Source: Ventosimonas gracilis (GTDB taxonomy: Bacteria > Pseudomonadota > Gammaproteobacteria > Pseudomonadales > Pseudomonadaceae). Taken from it: DNA of 38,916 bases. The stretch's first letter is position 1, and each line of letters begins with the position of its first letter. The notes below the pieces were generated by a model that made no database searches, was not told the DNA's origin, and saw nothing but the letters and a program-made list of their open reading frames with translations. A program made the position numbers and the translations under genes. The stretch covers positions 1-38,916 of the forward strand of contig NZ_LSZO01000005.1 of NCBI RefSeq assembly GCF_001580025.1. Direction: 5' to 3'. Shown piece after piece: positions 17,923-25,684 of this stretch.

Positions 17923-17934
17923 ATGTTATAACAT
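17923..17934. promoter_or_regulatory. Zur-box-like palindrome
   Basis: ATGTTATAACAT is a perfect 12-base palindrome 27 bases before the ATG of the TonB-dependent receptor. It matches the core of proteobacterial Zur (zinc uptake regulator) sites, whose consensus I recall as centred on TGTTATANNATAACA-like sequences. This would make the receptor and the following DUF4198 gene zinc-repressed. A Fur site is less likely because no GATAATGATAATCATTATC-like pattern is present. The regulator gene itself is not in the window. Confidence 0.55.
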
Positions 17935-17961
17935 ATCATTTCATGGATAAGGATAACCTTT

Positions 17962-20112
17962 ATGACCAATCTGTCACCCATTGCCGCCGCCCTGCTCGGG
18001 CTTGGTTTATCCGCACAAGCCTTGGCACAAGATGGCGATAGCGTGGAACTGAATGCCATTGCCATCTCCTCCAGCCACCAAGAAGAGCGCGCCGAAGGTC
18101 CGGTGGAAGGCTACCGTGCCACGCGCTCAGCAACCGCCACACGCACCGACACACCGATTGAAGACATCCCGCAGGCGATCAGCGTCGTACCCAAAGAAGT
18201 GCTGGACGATTTGGGCAGCTCGCGCATGGAGCGCGCACTGGATTTTGCCGGTGGCGTGACGCGCGGCAATAACTTTGGCGGCTTGCAGATTTCCAGCTAC
18301 AACTTGCGCGGCTTTAATACCGGCGAGATTTACCGCAATGGTTTTCCCATCAACCGCGGCTTTATCAGCCCGCCGGATGCCTCCAACCTGGAACGGGTGG
18401 AAGTGCTTAAAGGCCCTGCCTCCGGCTTATTTGGTCGCGGCGACCCTGGCGGGTTAGTCAATATGGTGACTAAACGCCCACAAACGGAGGCCTTTAATCA
18501 ACTTAAAATCAGTGCCGGACGCTGGGATAAATACCGCACGGCATTGGATATTAATCGCCCATTAACCGACGACGGCAGTTTGCTGGTGCGGGTTAATCTG
18601 GCGATAGAAGATAACGGCAGTTTTCGTGACCATATAGAAAACCAGCGGCAAGTGATTAGCCCTAATTTACTTTGGCAAATCAATGAAAACAGCAGTCTTT
18701 TTATTGATACCGAGTTTTCGCGCACCGATGTCGTTTTTGACCGTGGTGTTCCCGCCGTTAATGGTAAAACCGGCGCGGTCAACATCAGCAACTTCCTGGG
18801 TGAGCCGAATGATGGGAAAATCCGCACCGACTCGCAAATACTGCATATCAGCTTTGAGCATTTATTAAATGAACATTGGAAACTGCGCTTAGCCGGACAA
18901 TATCTGCACGGTGATCTGGATGGCGCGGCGACTGAATCATCAGGTGCACCCAATTCAGCAACCGGCATACTGGATCGCTACTGGCGTTTGCGTGATGGTT
19001 TTAATGCGCAAGATATTGCCACCCATGCCGAGTTGCACGGCAATTTCGAGCTGGCCGGCTGGCATCACCAACTGCTTGCCGGTGTGGAATATGAGAATTA
19101 CCATAACCGCTTTCATATTCGTTATAGCGACCCTGCAAATAATTACCCGATCAATATCCATAACCCTATTTACGGACAGCCTAAGCCCGCCTTAACTGGG
19201 AGGCAAACTTATGACCGCGACTATACGGAAAGCTACGCCATTAACTTGGCGGATCAAATAGAGTTTAATGAACAATGGCATGGCTTATTCGGCGTGCGTA
19301 TTGAGCACTTTGAACAAACCATACGCGGCACTAACACACCGCCTGCGGGCCAAGCAAATCCTGTTACCTATTCAAAACGTTCACAGAAAAAAGACGTTGT
19401 CGCTCCACGAGCCGGTATTGTCTATAAATGGACGCCGCAGCTTTCATCGTTTGCCAGTGTCGGCTCTTCGTTTAAACCCAATGGTTCCGATGGCGAAGGC
19501 GGCGTGCTTAAGCCGGAAAAAGGCTTAGGCTATGAAAGCGGCTTAAAGCTGGATTTATTCGATAGTCGATTAGGCGCAACAGTGGCGGCGTTTTATATTG
19601 AAAAAGAAAACGTCAGCATGACCGATCCAGCAAACATGAATAAAAATATTGCCGCCGGCAAAGTCCGCAGCCAAGGTTTTGACCTACAGCTTGCCGGTCA
19701 ATTAACCGATAATCTGCGCATTATTGGCGCTTATGCTTTTATTGATACCAAAGTGCTTAAAGGTATCGCAACAGGCGCATCCGCACAAAAAGGCGCAAAG
19801 CTTGCCAATACGCCACAACATAATGCCAGCTTAATGACGGTTTATCAGTTTGAGGAAGGCTCCAATATCGGTGCGGCGGTCAACCACGTCGGTGAGCGCA
19901 ATGCCGTTACTCAGCGCAAAGGCTCTCTAAAACTACCCGCTTATACCACAGTTGACCTGCTCTCTCGCTGGCAAGCAACGGACAATTTAAATCTCGGGCT
20001 TAACCTGAACAATGTGTTTAATCGCAAATACTATGAGCGCGGCTTCGGCAATGTTTGGCATTTACCCGGCGAGCCGCGCAACTTAAATATCAGCGCCACT
20101 TTTAACTTCTGA
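17962..20112 (+). CDS. TonB-dependent outer-membrane receptor (siderophore/metallophore type)
   Basis: The 716-residue protein has a signal peptide (residues 1-22, cleavage after ALAQ or ALA) and an N-terminal plug domain with TPIEDIPQAISVVPKEVLDDLG and ERVEVLKGPASGLFGRGDPGGLVNMVTKRP. A 22-stranded barrel follows and ends in phenylalanine (NISATFNF), as outer-membrane proteins usually do. The motif content matches the ferrisiderophore-receptor subgroup (FhuE/FoxA/FpvA-like) but without the STN signalling extension, so it is not a sigma-regulated transducer. ATG 17962 has AAGGA upstream. The Zur-box-like site in its promoter and the DUF4198 gene 38 bases downstream suggest uptake of zinc, or another metal bound to a small chelator. 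Substrate is inferred. Confidence 0.92.
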   Translation: MTNLSPIAAALLGLGLSAQALAQDGDSVELNAIAISSSHQEERAEGPVEGYRATRSATATRTDTPIEDIPQAISVVPKEVLDDLGSSRMERALDFAGGVTRGNNFGGLQISSYNLRGFNTGEIYRNGFPINRGFISPPDASNLERVEVLKGPASGLFGRGDPGGLVNMVTKRPQTEAFNQLKISAGRWDKYRTALDINRPLTDDGSLLVRVNLAIEDNGSFRDHIENQRQVISPNLLWQINENSSLFIDTEFSRTDVVFDRGVPAVNGKTGAVNISNFLGEPNDGKIRTDSQILHISFEHLLNEHWKLRLAGQYLHGDLDGAATESSGAPNSATGILDRYWRLRDGFNAQDIATHAELHGNFELAGWHHQLLAGVEYENYHNRFHIRYSDPANNYPINIHNPIYGQPKPALTGRQTYDRDYTESYAINLADQIEFNEQWHGLFGVRIEHFEQTIRGTNTPPAGQANPVTYSKRSQKKDVVAPRAGIVYKWTPQLSSFASVGSSFKPNGSDGEGGVLKPEKGLGYESGLKLDLFDSRLGATVAAFYIEKENVSMTDPANMNKNIAAGKVRSQGFDLQLAGQLTDNLRIIGAYAFIDTKVLKGIATGASAQKGAKLANTPQHNASLMTVYQFEEGSNIGAAVNHVGERNAVTQRKGSLKLPAYTTVDLLSRWQATDNLNLGLNLNNVFNRKYYERGFGNVWHLPGEPRNLNISATFNF

Positions 20113-20150
20113 TCACAATTTTGCCCCACCCACTCCCAAGGAGATTTCAC

Positions 20151-20873
20151 ATGCGTATCACAAACCTTCCCACCACACTTTTACTCGCTGCGAGCCTGCT
20201 CACCGCAAGCTACGCATCCGCTCACGGCATTTGGCTGGAAGAACGCCGCGGCAGTCTGGAAGTGGTTTACGGACACGGCTCTGACGATGCTTATCCCACT
20301 TCCAAGTTCCACGGTGCCTGGGGGTTTGATAAAAACGGCAAAAAAGTGACCGTGCAGACAATACCTTTGGAAACTCACGTGCGCTTATTGCCAAAAGGCG
20401 ATGCAGCGGTCATTGCCTCCTCGTTGGATAACGGCTACTACACGCAAAAAGCCGACAAAACCTGGGTCAACAAAGGCCGCTCAGAAGTAGCGGATGCCAT
20501 AAGTTCCGGCAATTACTGGAAATACAACCTCGCTGTTTTACAAAAAGGAGCCAAAATCCCAAGCAACTTAAGCGAGCTTCGCCTGGCCGTTATTCCAGAA
20601 ACCGACCCTACCGTACTTAAAGCCGGCGACACGCTGCCGGTGCGCGTGCTGCTCGACGGCAAACCCTTGGCTGGCGTTAAAATCACCGAGGACTACCGCA
20701 ATATGGACCATGTCGCCAGCTTTGAAACCGACAAGGATGGTCGCGCCGAAGTAGTGGTGCGTAACGGCGCCCTTAATGTGATCGCCGCAAGCTATACCTT
20801 AAAGCTGGAAGGCCATCCCGATGCCGATAAAATCGGCATGGAAAGCACCTTGAGCTTTGTCGCTGCCAACTAA
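20151..20873 (+). CDS. DUF4198 periplasmic protein, probable metal-uptake accessory
   Basis: The 240-residue protein has a clear signal peptide ending ASYASA, so the mature N-terminus would be His-Gly-Ile-Trp, typical of DUF4198. The family includes periplasmic components of nickel/cobalt uptake and proteins found beside TonB-dependent receptors; some members are thought to bind metal with the N-terminal histidine. The C-terminal half (about 150-235) looks like an immunoglobulin-like fold with PVRVLLDGKPLAGVKITEDYR and TDKDGRAEVVVRNGALNVIAASY. ATG 20151 has AAGGAG 7 bases upstream. The gene follows the receptor closely, and a strong terminator ends the unit. Biochemical function is not established. 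Confidence 0.85.
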   Translation: MRITNLPTTLLLAASLLTASYASAHGIWLEERRGSLEVVYGHGSDDAYPTSKFHGAWGFDKNGKKVTVQTIPLETHVRLLPKGDAAVIASSLDNGYYTQKADKTWVNKGRSEVADAISSGNYWKYNLAVLQKGAKIPSNLSELRLAVIPETDPTVLKAGDTLPVRVLLDGKPLAGVKITEDYRNMDHVASFETDKDGRAEVVVRNGALNVIAASYTLKLEGHPDADKIGMESTLSFVAAN

Positions 20874-20883
20874 GGCGCTTATC

Positions 20884-20914
20884 AAGAGGAAGCGCTAACC
20901 GCGCTTCCTCTTTT
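20884..20914 (+). terminator. Rho-independent terminator of the receptor-DUF4198 operon
   Basis: An 11-bp perfect stem, AAGAGGAAGCG (20884-20894) with CGCTTCCTCTT (20902-20912), and a 7-base loop is followed by further T residues. It begins 11 bases after the DUF4198 stop. Confidence 0.85.
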
Positions 20915-21010
20915 ATGCCTAAACCCCTTGATATTTGCCCAGAGCGCGGCATAATCCGCGCCCGCTTGGTGTGCCTTTAAGTAAAGGCTCAACTTTAAGC
21001 CGACAAAGCA

Positions 21011-21040
21011 TTGCAACAACCTATTCTTCTTCTGTAAAAT
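21011..21040 (+). promoter_or_regulatory. Probable sigma-70 promoter of rplM-rpsI
   Basis: TTGCAA (21011-21016) and TAAAAT (21035-21040) are separated by 18 bases and lie 46 bases before the rplM ATG. Both hexamers are close to consensus. It is the best match in the gap between the upstream terminator and rplM. Confidence 0.5.
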
Positions 21041-21085
21041 CCGCCGTCTTGTTTTTTCACAGGTGGCCTTCAAGGCTCTGCACGC

Positions 21086-21514
21086 ATGAAAACCTTTACT
21101 GCCAAACCACAAACCGTCCGCCGCGACTGGTACGTAGTCGATGCCGCTGGGCAGACCTTGGGGCGTCTTTGCAGCGAAATTGCTGCCCGTCTGCGCGGCA
21201 AACATAAACCCGAATACACCCCGCACGTTGATACCGGTGACTACATCGTCGTGATCAATGCACAGCAAATCCGCGTCACCGGCAACAAATCAGCCAACAA
21301 AACCTACTACTCGCACTCGGGCTTTCCGGGTGGCATCAAAGAAATCGGTTTTGAAAAACTGCTCGCCCGTGCACCGGAGCGCATTATTGAAATCGCGGTC
21401 AAAGGCATGCTGCCGAAAAACCCCTTGGGGCGTGACATGTACCGCAAGCTCAAGGTCTACAAGGGCAGCGAGCATCCACACAGCGCCCAGCAACCCCAAG
21501 TTCTTACGATTTGA
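21086..21514 (+). CDS. rplM: 50S ribosomal protein L13
   Basis: The 142-residue protein is an early-assembly component of the large ribosomal subunit. It opens [20 protein letters not shown] and contains [36 protein letters not shown] and [21 protein letters not shown], all hallmark L13 sequence, and its length equals the E. coli protein. rpsI follows with an 11-base gap, the normal bacterial arrangement. Confidence 0.99.
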   Translation: MKTFTAKPQTVRRDWYVVDAAGQTLGRLCSEIAARLRGKHKPEYTPHVDTGDYIVVINAQQIRVTGNKSANKTYYSHSGFPGGIKEIGFEKLLARAPERIIEIAVKGMLPKNPLGRDMYRKLKVYKGSEHPHSAQQPQVLTI

Positions 21515-21525
21515 CGGAAATCCAC

Positions 21526-21924
21526 ATGCCTTCAGCATCTGCACAAAACTACGGCACTGGCCGTCGTAAAACCGCTACCGCGCGGGTTTTCCTGCGCCCG
21601 GGCAGCGGCAATATCTCCATTAACCGCCGCTCTCTTGATGCCTTCTTTGGTCGTGAAACGGCTCGCATGGTCGTGCGTCAACCCTTGGAGCTCACGCAAA
21701 CCAGCGGTCAATTTGACATTTACGTCACGGTAAGCGGCGGCGGCATCAGCGGCCAAGCCGGTGCCATCCGTCACGGCATAACCCGTGCGCTGACGGAATA
21801 CGACGAAAGCCTGCGCGGCGCTCTGCGCAAAGCCGGTTTTGTGACCCGCGATGCGCGTGAAGTTGAGCGTAAAAAAGTCGGTCTGCACAAAGCACGCAAA
21901 CGCCCGCAATACTCCAAGCGCTGA
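21526..21924 (+). CDS. rpsI: 30S ribosomal protein S9
   Basis: The 132-residue small-subunit protein contains [27 protein letters not shown] and [20 protein letters not shown]. It ends in the basic tail [17 protein letters not shown], whose last residues contact tRNA in the P site. I chose ATG 21526; the frame is open to a TTG at 21511 inside the rplM stop, but that would add residues absent from S9. It is co-transcribed with rplM and ended by the terminator at 21941-21970. Confidence 0.99.
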   Translation: MPSASAQNYGTGRRKTATARVFLRPGSGNISINRRSLDAFFGRETARMVVRQPLELTQTSGQFDIYVTVSGGGISGQAGAIRHGITRALTEYDESLRGALRKAGFVTRDAREVERKKVGLHKARKRPQYSKR

Positions 21925-21940
21925 TTTTTCAGCCGCAAAA

Positions 21941-21970
21941 ACGCCCGATTGTTATATCGGGCGTTTTTTT
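21941..21970 (+). terminator. Rho-independent terminator after rpsI
   Basis: A 9-bp perfect stem ACGCCCGAT (21941-21949) with ATCGGGCGT (21956-21964), loop of 6 bases, is followed by seven T residues. It separates the ribosomal operon from petABC. Confidence 0.92.
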
Positions 21971-22200
21971 ATCCGCTATTTTAAATAGCCAAAAGTGCTT
22001 GTGACAGGCTGTCGCGCAACCGGCAAAGCGCTATCCGATGCGGCTTGCGACAAAGCCATGCGACACTGATTACCTTGTCAGAGGTAGGGTTTTTCTTTAC
22101 CATCAGGCGAATTTTTTGCAGCTTAAGCCAGTAGTGGCCAGCATTTAACCAAGCCTGAATAACAATGGCAGTCAATACCCAGCCGAGGGGAGATAACTGA

Positions 22201-22833
22201 ATGAGCAGTGAACTTGCAGGTACCGACCAGTACCTGCAACCAGACAGCGTAAATCCGGGCAGACGGCGCTTTTTGGTCGCCGCTACGTCCGTGGTCGGAG
22301 CTGCCGGAGCGGTGGGCGCGGCGGTGCCCTTCGTCGGCTCTTGGTTTCCAAGCGCCAAGGCCAAAGCCGCCGGTGCGCCAGTTAAGGTCAATATCAGCAA
22401 AATTGAAGTCGGCCAACAGATGGTTGCCGAATGGCGCGGGCAACCGGTCTTTATTTTGCGCAGAAACGACGAGACTATCGCCAACTTGGGCAAACTTGCA
22501 GCCAATGGCGAACTGTCCGACCCTAACTCCCAAGCCTCCAGCCAGCCTGCTTACGTCAATCCGGAAAACCGCGCCATCAAGCCTGAAGTGTTGGTGCTGA
22601 TTGGTATTTGCACGCACCTTGGCTGCTCGCCGTCCTTCCGTCCGGAAGTCGCTCCGGCAGACTTGGGGAAAGAATGGCTGGGTGGCTATTTCTGCCCTTG
22701 CCACGGCTCGCGCTACGACTTGGCCGGACGTGTCTACAAAGCGCAGCCCGCGCCGCTTAATCTGCCGGTGCCGCCACATTCCTATGAATCCGATGATGTG
22801 ATTGTTGTCGGCATCGACCAAGGGGCTGCCTGA
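22201..22833 (+). CDS. petA: Ubiquinol-cytochrome c reductase, Rieske iron-sulfur subunit
   Basis: The 210-residue subunit of the cytochrome bc1 complex carries the [2Fe-2S] cluster that takes the first electron from quinol. Ligand motifs are C137-T-H139-L-G-C142 and C165-P-C167-H168-G-S. The N-terminus has a twin-arginine motif (RRRFLVAA, residues 21-28) followed by the single membrane anchor, so the folded protein is exported by Tat. ATG 22201 follows AGGGGAG. The stop overlaps the petB start by one base. The 230-base gap before the gene, after the rpsI terminator, must contain its promoter; no convincing consensus hexamers were found there. Confidence 0.98.
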   Translation: MSSELAGTDQYLQPDSVNPGRRRFLVAATSVVGAAGAVGAAVPFVGSWFPSAKAKAAGAPVKVNISKIEVGQQMVAEWRGQPVFILRRNDETIANLGKLAANGELSDPNSQASSQPAYVNPENRAIKPEVLVLIGICTHLGCSPSFRPEVAPADLGKEWLGGYFCPCHGSRYDLAGRVYKAQPAPLNLPVPPHSYESDDVIVVGIDQGAA

Positions 22834-24044
22834 TGAGCAAGTTGATGCAATGGGTTGATGCGCGTTTTCCCGCCACCAAGATGTGGGAAGATCATCTGTC
22901 CAAATACTACGCGCCGAAAAACTTTAACTTCTTTTACTTCTTCGGCTCACTCGCCTTGCTGGTGCTGGTCAATCAGATTGTCACCGGCATTTGGCTGACC
23001 ATGAGCTTTACCCCGTCAGCCGAAGAAGCCTTTGCCTCGGTCGAATACATCATGCGTGATGTGGAGTTCGGCTGGATTATCCGCTACTTGCATTCCACTG
23101 GCGCTTCGGCGTTTTTTATCGTGGTCTACCTGCACATGTTCCGCGGCCTCTTGTACGGCTCTTACCAAAAGCCGCGCGAGCTGGTGTGGATTTTCGGCAT
23201 GCTGATTTATCTGTGCCTGATGGCCGAAGCCTTTATGGGCTACCTGCTGCCCTGGGGACAAATGTCCTACTGGGGCGCGCAGGTGATTATCTCGCTGTTT
23301 GGCGCGATACCGCTGATTGGCGATGACCTGACGCAGTGGATTCGCGGTGACTACCTGATTTCCGGCATTACCTTAAACCGCTTCTTTGCCCTGCACGTGA
23401 TTGCCCTGCCGATTGTGCTACTGGGTTTGGTGGTGCTGCATATTCTGGCGCTGCACGAAGTCGGCTCAAACAATCCGGACGGCATCGAAATCAAAAAGAA
23501 CAAGGACAAAAACGGCGTGCCGCTGGATGGCATTCCCTTTCATCCTTATTACACGGTCAAAGATATTGTCGGCGTAGTGGTGTTTTTGTTTGTGTTCTGC
23601 GCGGTGGTGTTCTTCTTTCCGGAAATGGGCGGTTATTTCCTCGAAAAACCCAACTTTGAGCAGGCCAACGCGCTGAAAACGCCGGAACATATCGCGCCGG
23701 TTTGGTACTTCACGCCGTTCTACGCCATCTTGCGCGCGGTGCCGGACAAACTGATGGGCGTGATTGCGATGGGCGCGGCCATTGCCGTGCTGTTTGTACT
23801 GCCCTGGCTGGATCGCAGTCCGGTTAAATCCATGCGCTACAAAGGCTGGTTAAGCAAGCTGGCGCTGCTGATTTTCTGCCTGTCCTTCATCATCTTGGGC
23901 GTGCTTGGCGTGATGTCGCCAACGCCCGGGCGCACCCTGCTGTCGCAAGTGTGCACGGTATTGTATTTCGCCTACTTCATCCTGATGCCCTTTTACACCA
24001 GGTTAGAGCGGACCAAACCCGTTCCAGAGCGAGTAACCGGCTGA
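22833..24044 (+). CDS. petB: Cytochrome b subunit of the bc1 complex
   Basis: The 403-residue integral membrane protein carries both b hemes and the quinol oxidation and reduction sites. The heme-ligand histidines are in HSTGASAFFIVVYLHMFRG and in the helix RFFALHVIALPIVLLGLVVLHILALHEVGSNNPDG. The Qo-site motif reads PVWY (residues 289-292) rather than the mitochondrial PEWY, which is common in beta- and gammaproteobacteria. Eight membrane helices are expected. The gene overlaps petA and petC by one base at each end (TGATG), indicating coupled translation. Confidence 0.98.
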   Translation: MSKLMQWVDARFPATKMWEDHLSKYYAPKNFNFFYFFGSLALLVLVNQIVTGIWLTMSFTPSAEEAFASVEYIMRDVEFGWIIRYLHSTGASAFFIVVYLHMFRGLLYGSYQKPRELVWIFGMLIYLCLMAEAFMGYLLPWGQMSYWGAQVIISLFGAIPLIGDDLTQWIRGDYLISGITLNRFFALHVIALPIVLLGLVVLHILALHEVGSNNPDGIEIKKNKDKNGVPLDGIPFHPYYTVKDIVGVVVFLFVFCAVVFFFPEMGGYFLEKPNFEQANALKTPEHIAPVWYFTPFYAILRAVPDKLMGVIAMGAAIAVLFVLPWLDRSPVKSMRYKGWLSKLALLIFCLSFIILGVLGVMSPTPGRTLLSQVCTVLYFAYFILMPFYTRLERTKPVPERVTG

Positions 24045-24835
24045 TGAAAAAAATTATTTTCAGCGCTGTATTTAGCGCATTGTTTGGCGCTTTATCCCTG
24101 CCTGTACTGGCTGCCGATGCAGGTGTTGTACTCGATAAAGTCGCCATTGATTTAACCGACAAAGCCGCGCTGCAAGACGGTGCACGCACCTTTGCCAACT
24201 ACTGCATGGGCTGCCACAGCGCCAAGTTCCAGCGCTACGAGCGCCTCGCCAATGACTTAGCGATTCCAGAAGATTTAATGCTGGAAAATCTGGTCTTTAC
24301 CGGCGCGAAGATTGGCGACCATATGAAAATCGGCATGACCGAGGCCGATGCCAAAGTCTGGTTCGGCGCAGCGCCGCCGGATTTAACCTTGGTCGCCCGT
24401 GTACGCGGTACCGACTGGCTGTACAGCTATCTGCGTTCTTTTTACGAAGACCCGTCGCGGCCTTGGGGCGTGAATAACCGCGTATTCCCCAATGTCGGCA
24501 TGCCCAATGTATTAACTGACCTGCAAGGGCGGCAAGTATTGGGCTGCAAACAAGTCCCCATAGTGCAGGATGGCAAAAAGCAGGTTGACCCGCTGACCGG
24601 CACTCCGCTGACCCACGAAGCTTGTGACCAACTGGTCGTGTTGCCCAATAGCGGCAGCCAGAGCGAGGCCGAGTTTGATGAAACGGTGAAAAACCTTGTC
24701 ACCTTCCTTGCTTACTCAGCCAATCCGGTCAAACTGCAAAGCCAGCGCATCGGCACTTATGTACTGTTATTTTTAGCGTTTTTCTTTGTTTTCGCTTATT
24801 TGCTCAAGCGAGAGTACTGGAAAGACGTGCATTAG
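24044..24835 (+). CDS. petC: Cytochrome c1 subunit of the bc1 complex
   Basis: The 263-residue periplasmic heme protein passes electrons from the Rieske protein to soluble cytochrome c. It has a signal peptide (1-23, VLA cleavage), the heme-binding motif C54-M-G-C57-H58, a probable methionine ligand in NVGMPNVL and a C-terminal membrane anchor (IGTYVLLFLAFFFVFAYLL) ending with a short cytoplasmic tail. ATG 24044 overlaps the petB stop; the longer frame upstream lies inside petB. It completes petABC. In many gammaproteobacteria sspA follows, but here sspB comes next after 141 bases. Confidence 0.98.
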   Translation: MKKIIFSAVFSALFGALSLPVLAADAGVVLDKVAIDLTDKAALQDGARTFANYCMGCHSAKFQRYERLANDLAIPEDLMLENLVFTGAKIGDHMKIGMTEADAKVWFGAAPPDLTLVARVRGTDWLYSYLRSFYEDPSRPWGVNNRVFPNVGMPNVLTDLQGRQVLGCKQVPIVQDGKKQVDPLTGTPLTHEACDQLVVLPNSGSQSEAEFDETVKNLVTFLAYSANPVKLQSQRIGTYVLLFLAFFFVFAYLLKREYWKDVH

Positions 24836-24976
24836 TGTGGCATGACAAACCCGTTTGTTGGACAATACCGCTGCACAGCCTCAAGTTTTGGCTGGTGCGA
24901 CGGATGTATCGATCAGATGATTTCATTCCTTTTTGGAAAACCTTGGGATGGCACCAAAAACTGAAGGTTTTTCCTT

Positions 24977-25372
24977 ATGACCTCAAGCAGACCCTACATT
25001 ATCCGTGCGCTGTACGAATGGATTTTGGATAATAACTGCACTCCGCATATTTTGGTGAACGCTGAGTACGCTGGCATACAAATTCCTGCCGGTTTTACCA
25101 AAAACGGACAGATTACGCTCAACCTATCACCCTCGGCGGTGCGTCATCTGCACGCAGACAACGAAGCGCTGTCGTTTGAAGGGCGTTTTGCCGGTGTGGC
25201 CTACCGGTTGTATATTCCGGTAGGCGCGGTGCTGGCGATTTACGCACGTGAAGACGGCCAAGGCATGGCCTTTAATCAAGAGCCTGCCCCCACTCCCACA
25301 GATGAAGATCCGCCGCCAACGGACAAGCCGCCGCGTCCGAGCGGCAGACCGACGCTTCGGGTCGTCAAATAA
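24977..25372 (+). CDS. sspB: ClpXP adaptor / stringent starvation protein B
   Basis: The 131-residue adaptor brings ssrA-tagged proteins to the ClpXP protease. The substrate-binding domain fills residues 1-100: SSRPYIIRALYEWILDNNCTPHILV at the start, VRHLHADNEALSFEGRFAGV and IYIP-like segments that form the tag groove, and IYAREDGQGMAF. A flexible proline-rich linker leads to the C-terminal ClpX-binding tail RPTLRVVK, which matches the known XB motif. ATG 24977 has GAAGG upstream. Normally sspA precedes sspB; here the 141 bases between petC and sspB are too short for it. Confidence 0.95.
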   Translation: MTSSRPYIIRALYEWILDNNCTPHILVNAEYAGIQIPAGFTKNGQITLNLSPSAVRHLHADNEALSFEGRFAGVAYRLYIPVGAVLAIYAREDGQGMAFNQEPAPTPTDEDPPPTDKPPRPSGRPTLRVVK

Positions 25373-25684
25373 ATGACTGAGAAATTGTCCATCTTGTAAA
25401 AAATGCTGACAAATTCTGGTAAATGGATTAAAAAACGCTCTCTGGGTCGGCGCGGTACGGTTTTTTAAAGCTACCGAAAAAACACCCGGCAGCAGTAGAA
25501 ATAGCCACATACTGTCTTTTCTTGAATAAATGACAAAAGTGGCGGGAAGACCCAAACAAGGATGTTTGCAGTGGGTAGTAGCTAGCCAAATAAAGATAAA
25601 GTGGTAAAGATGCCCAATTGGCTGGTATCAGTAAATTTTATATCTATTGGATTGTTACTCAAAATTGGAACAGGGGACCTGATA
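25373..25684. other. Intergenic region between sspB and fimV
   Basis: The 312 bases are AT-rich and contain no ORF with family similarity. The fimV frame is open through the last 84 bases of the gap, but without a signal-peptide start. Presumably the fimV promoter lies here, but no pair of hexamers is convincing. There is no clear terminator after sspB. Confidence 0.5.

Noticed and set aside
24835-25032. Open frame between petC and sspB as a gene or an sspA remnant
   Set aside because: The translation has no resemblance to SspA that I can see, lacks a ribosome binding site and runs into sspB in another frame.
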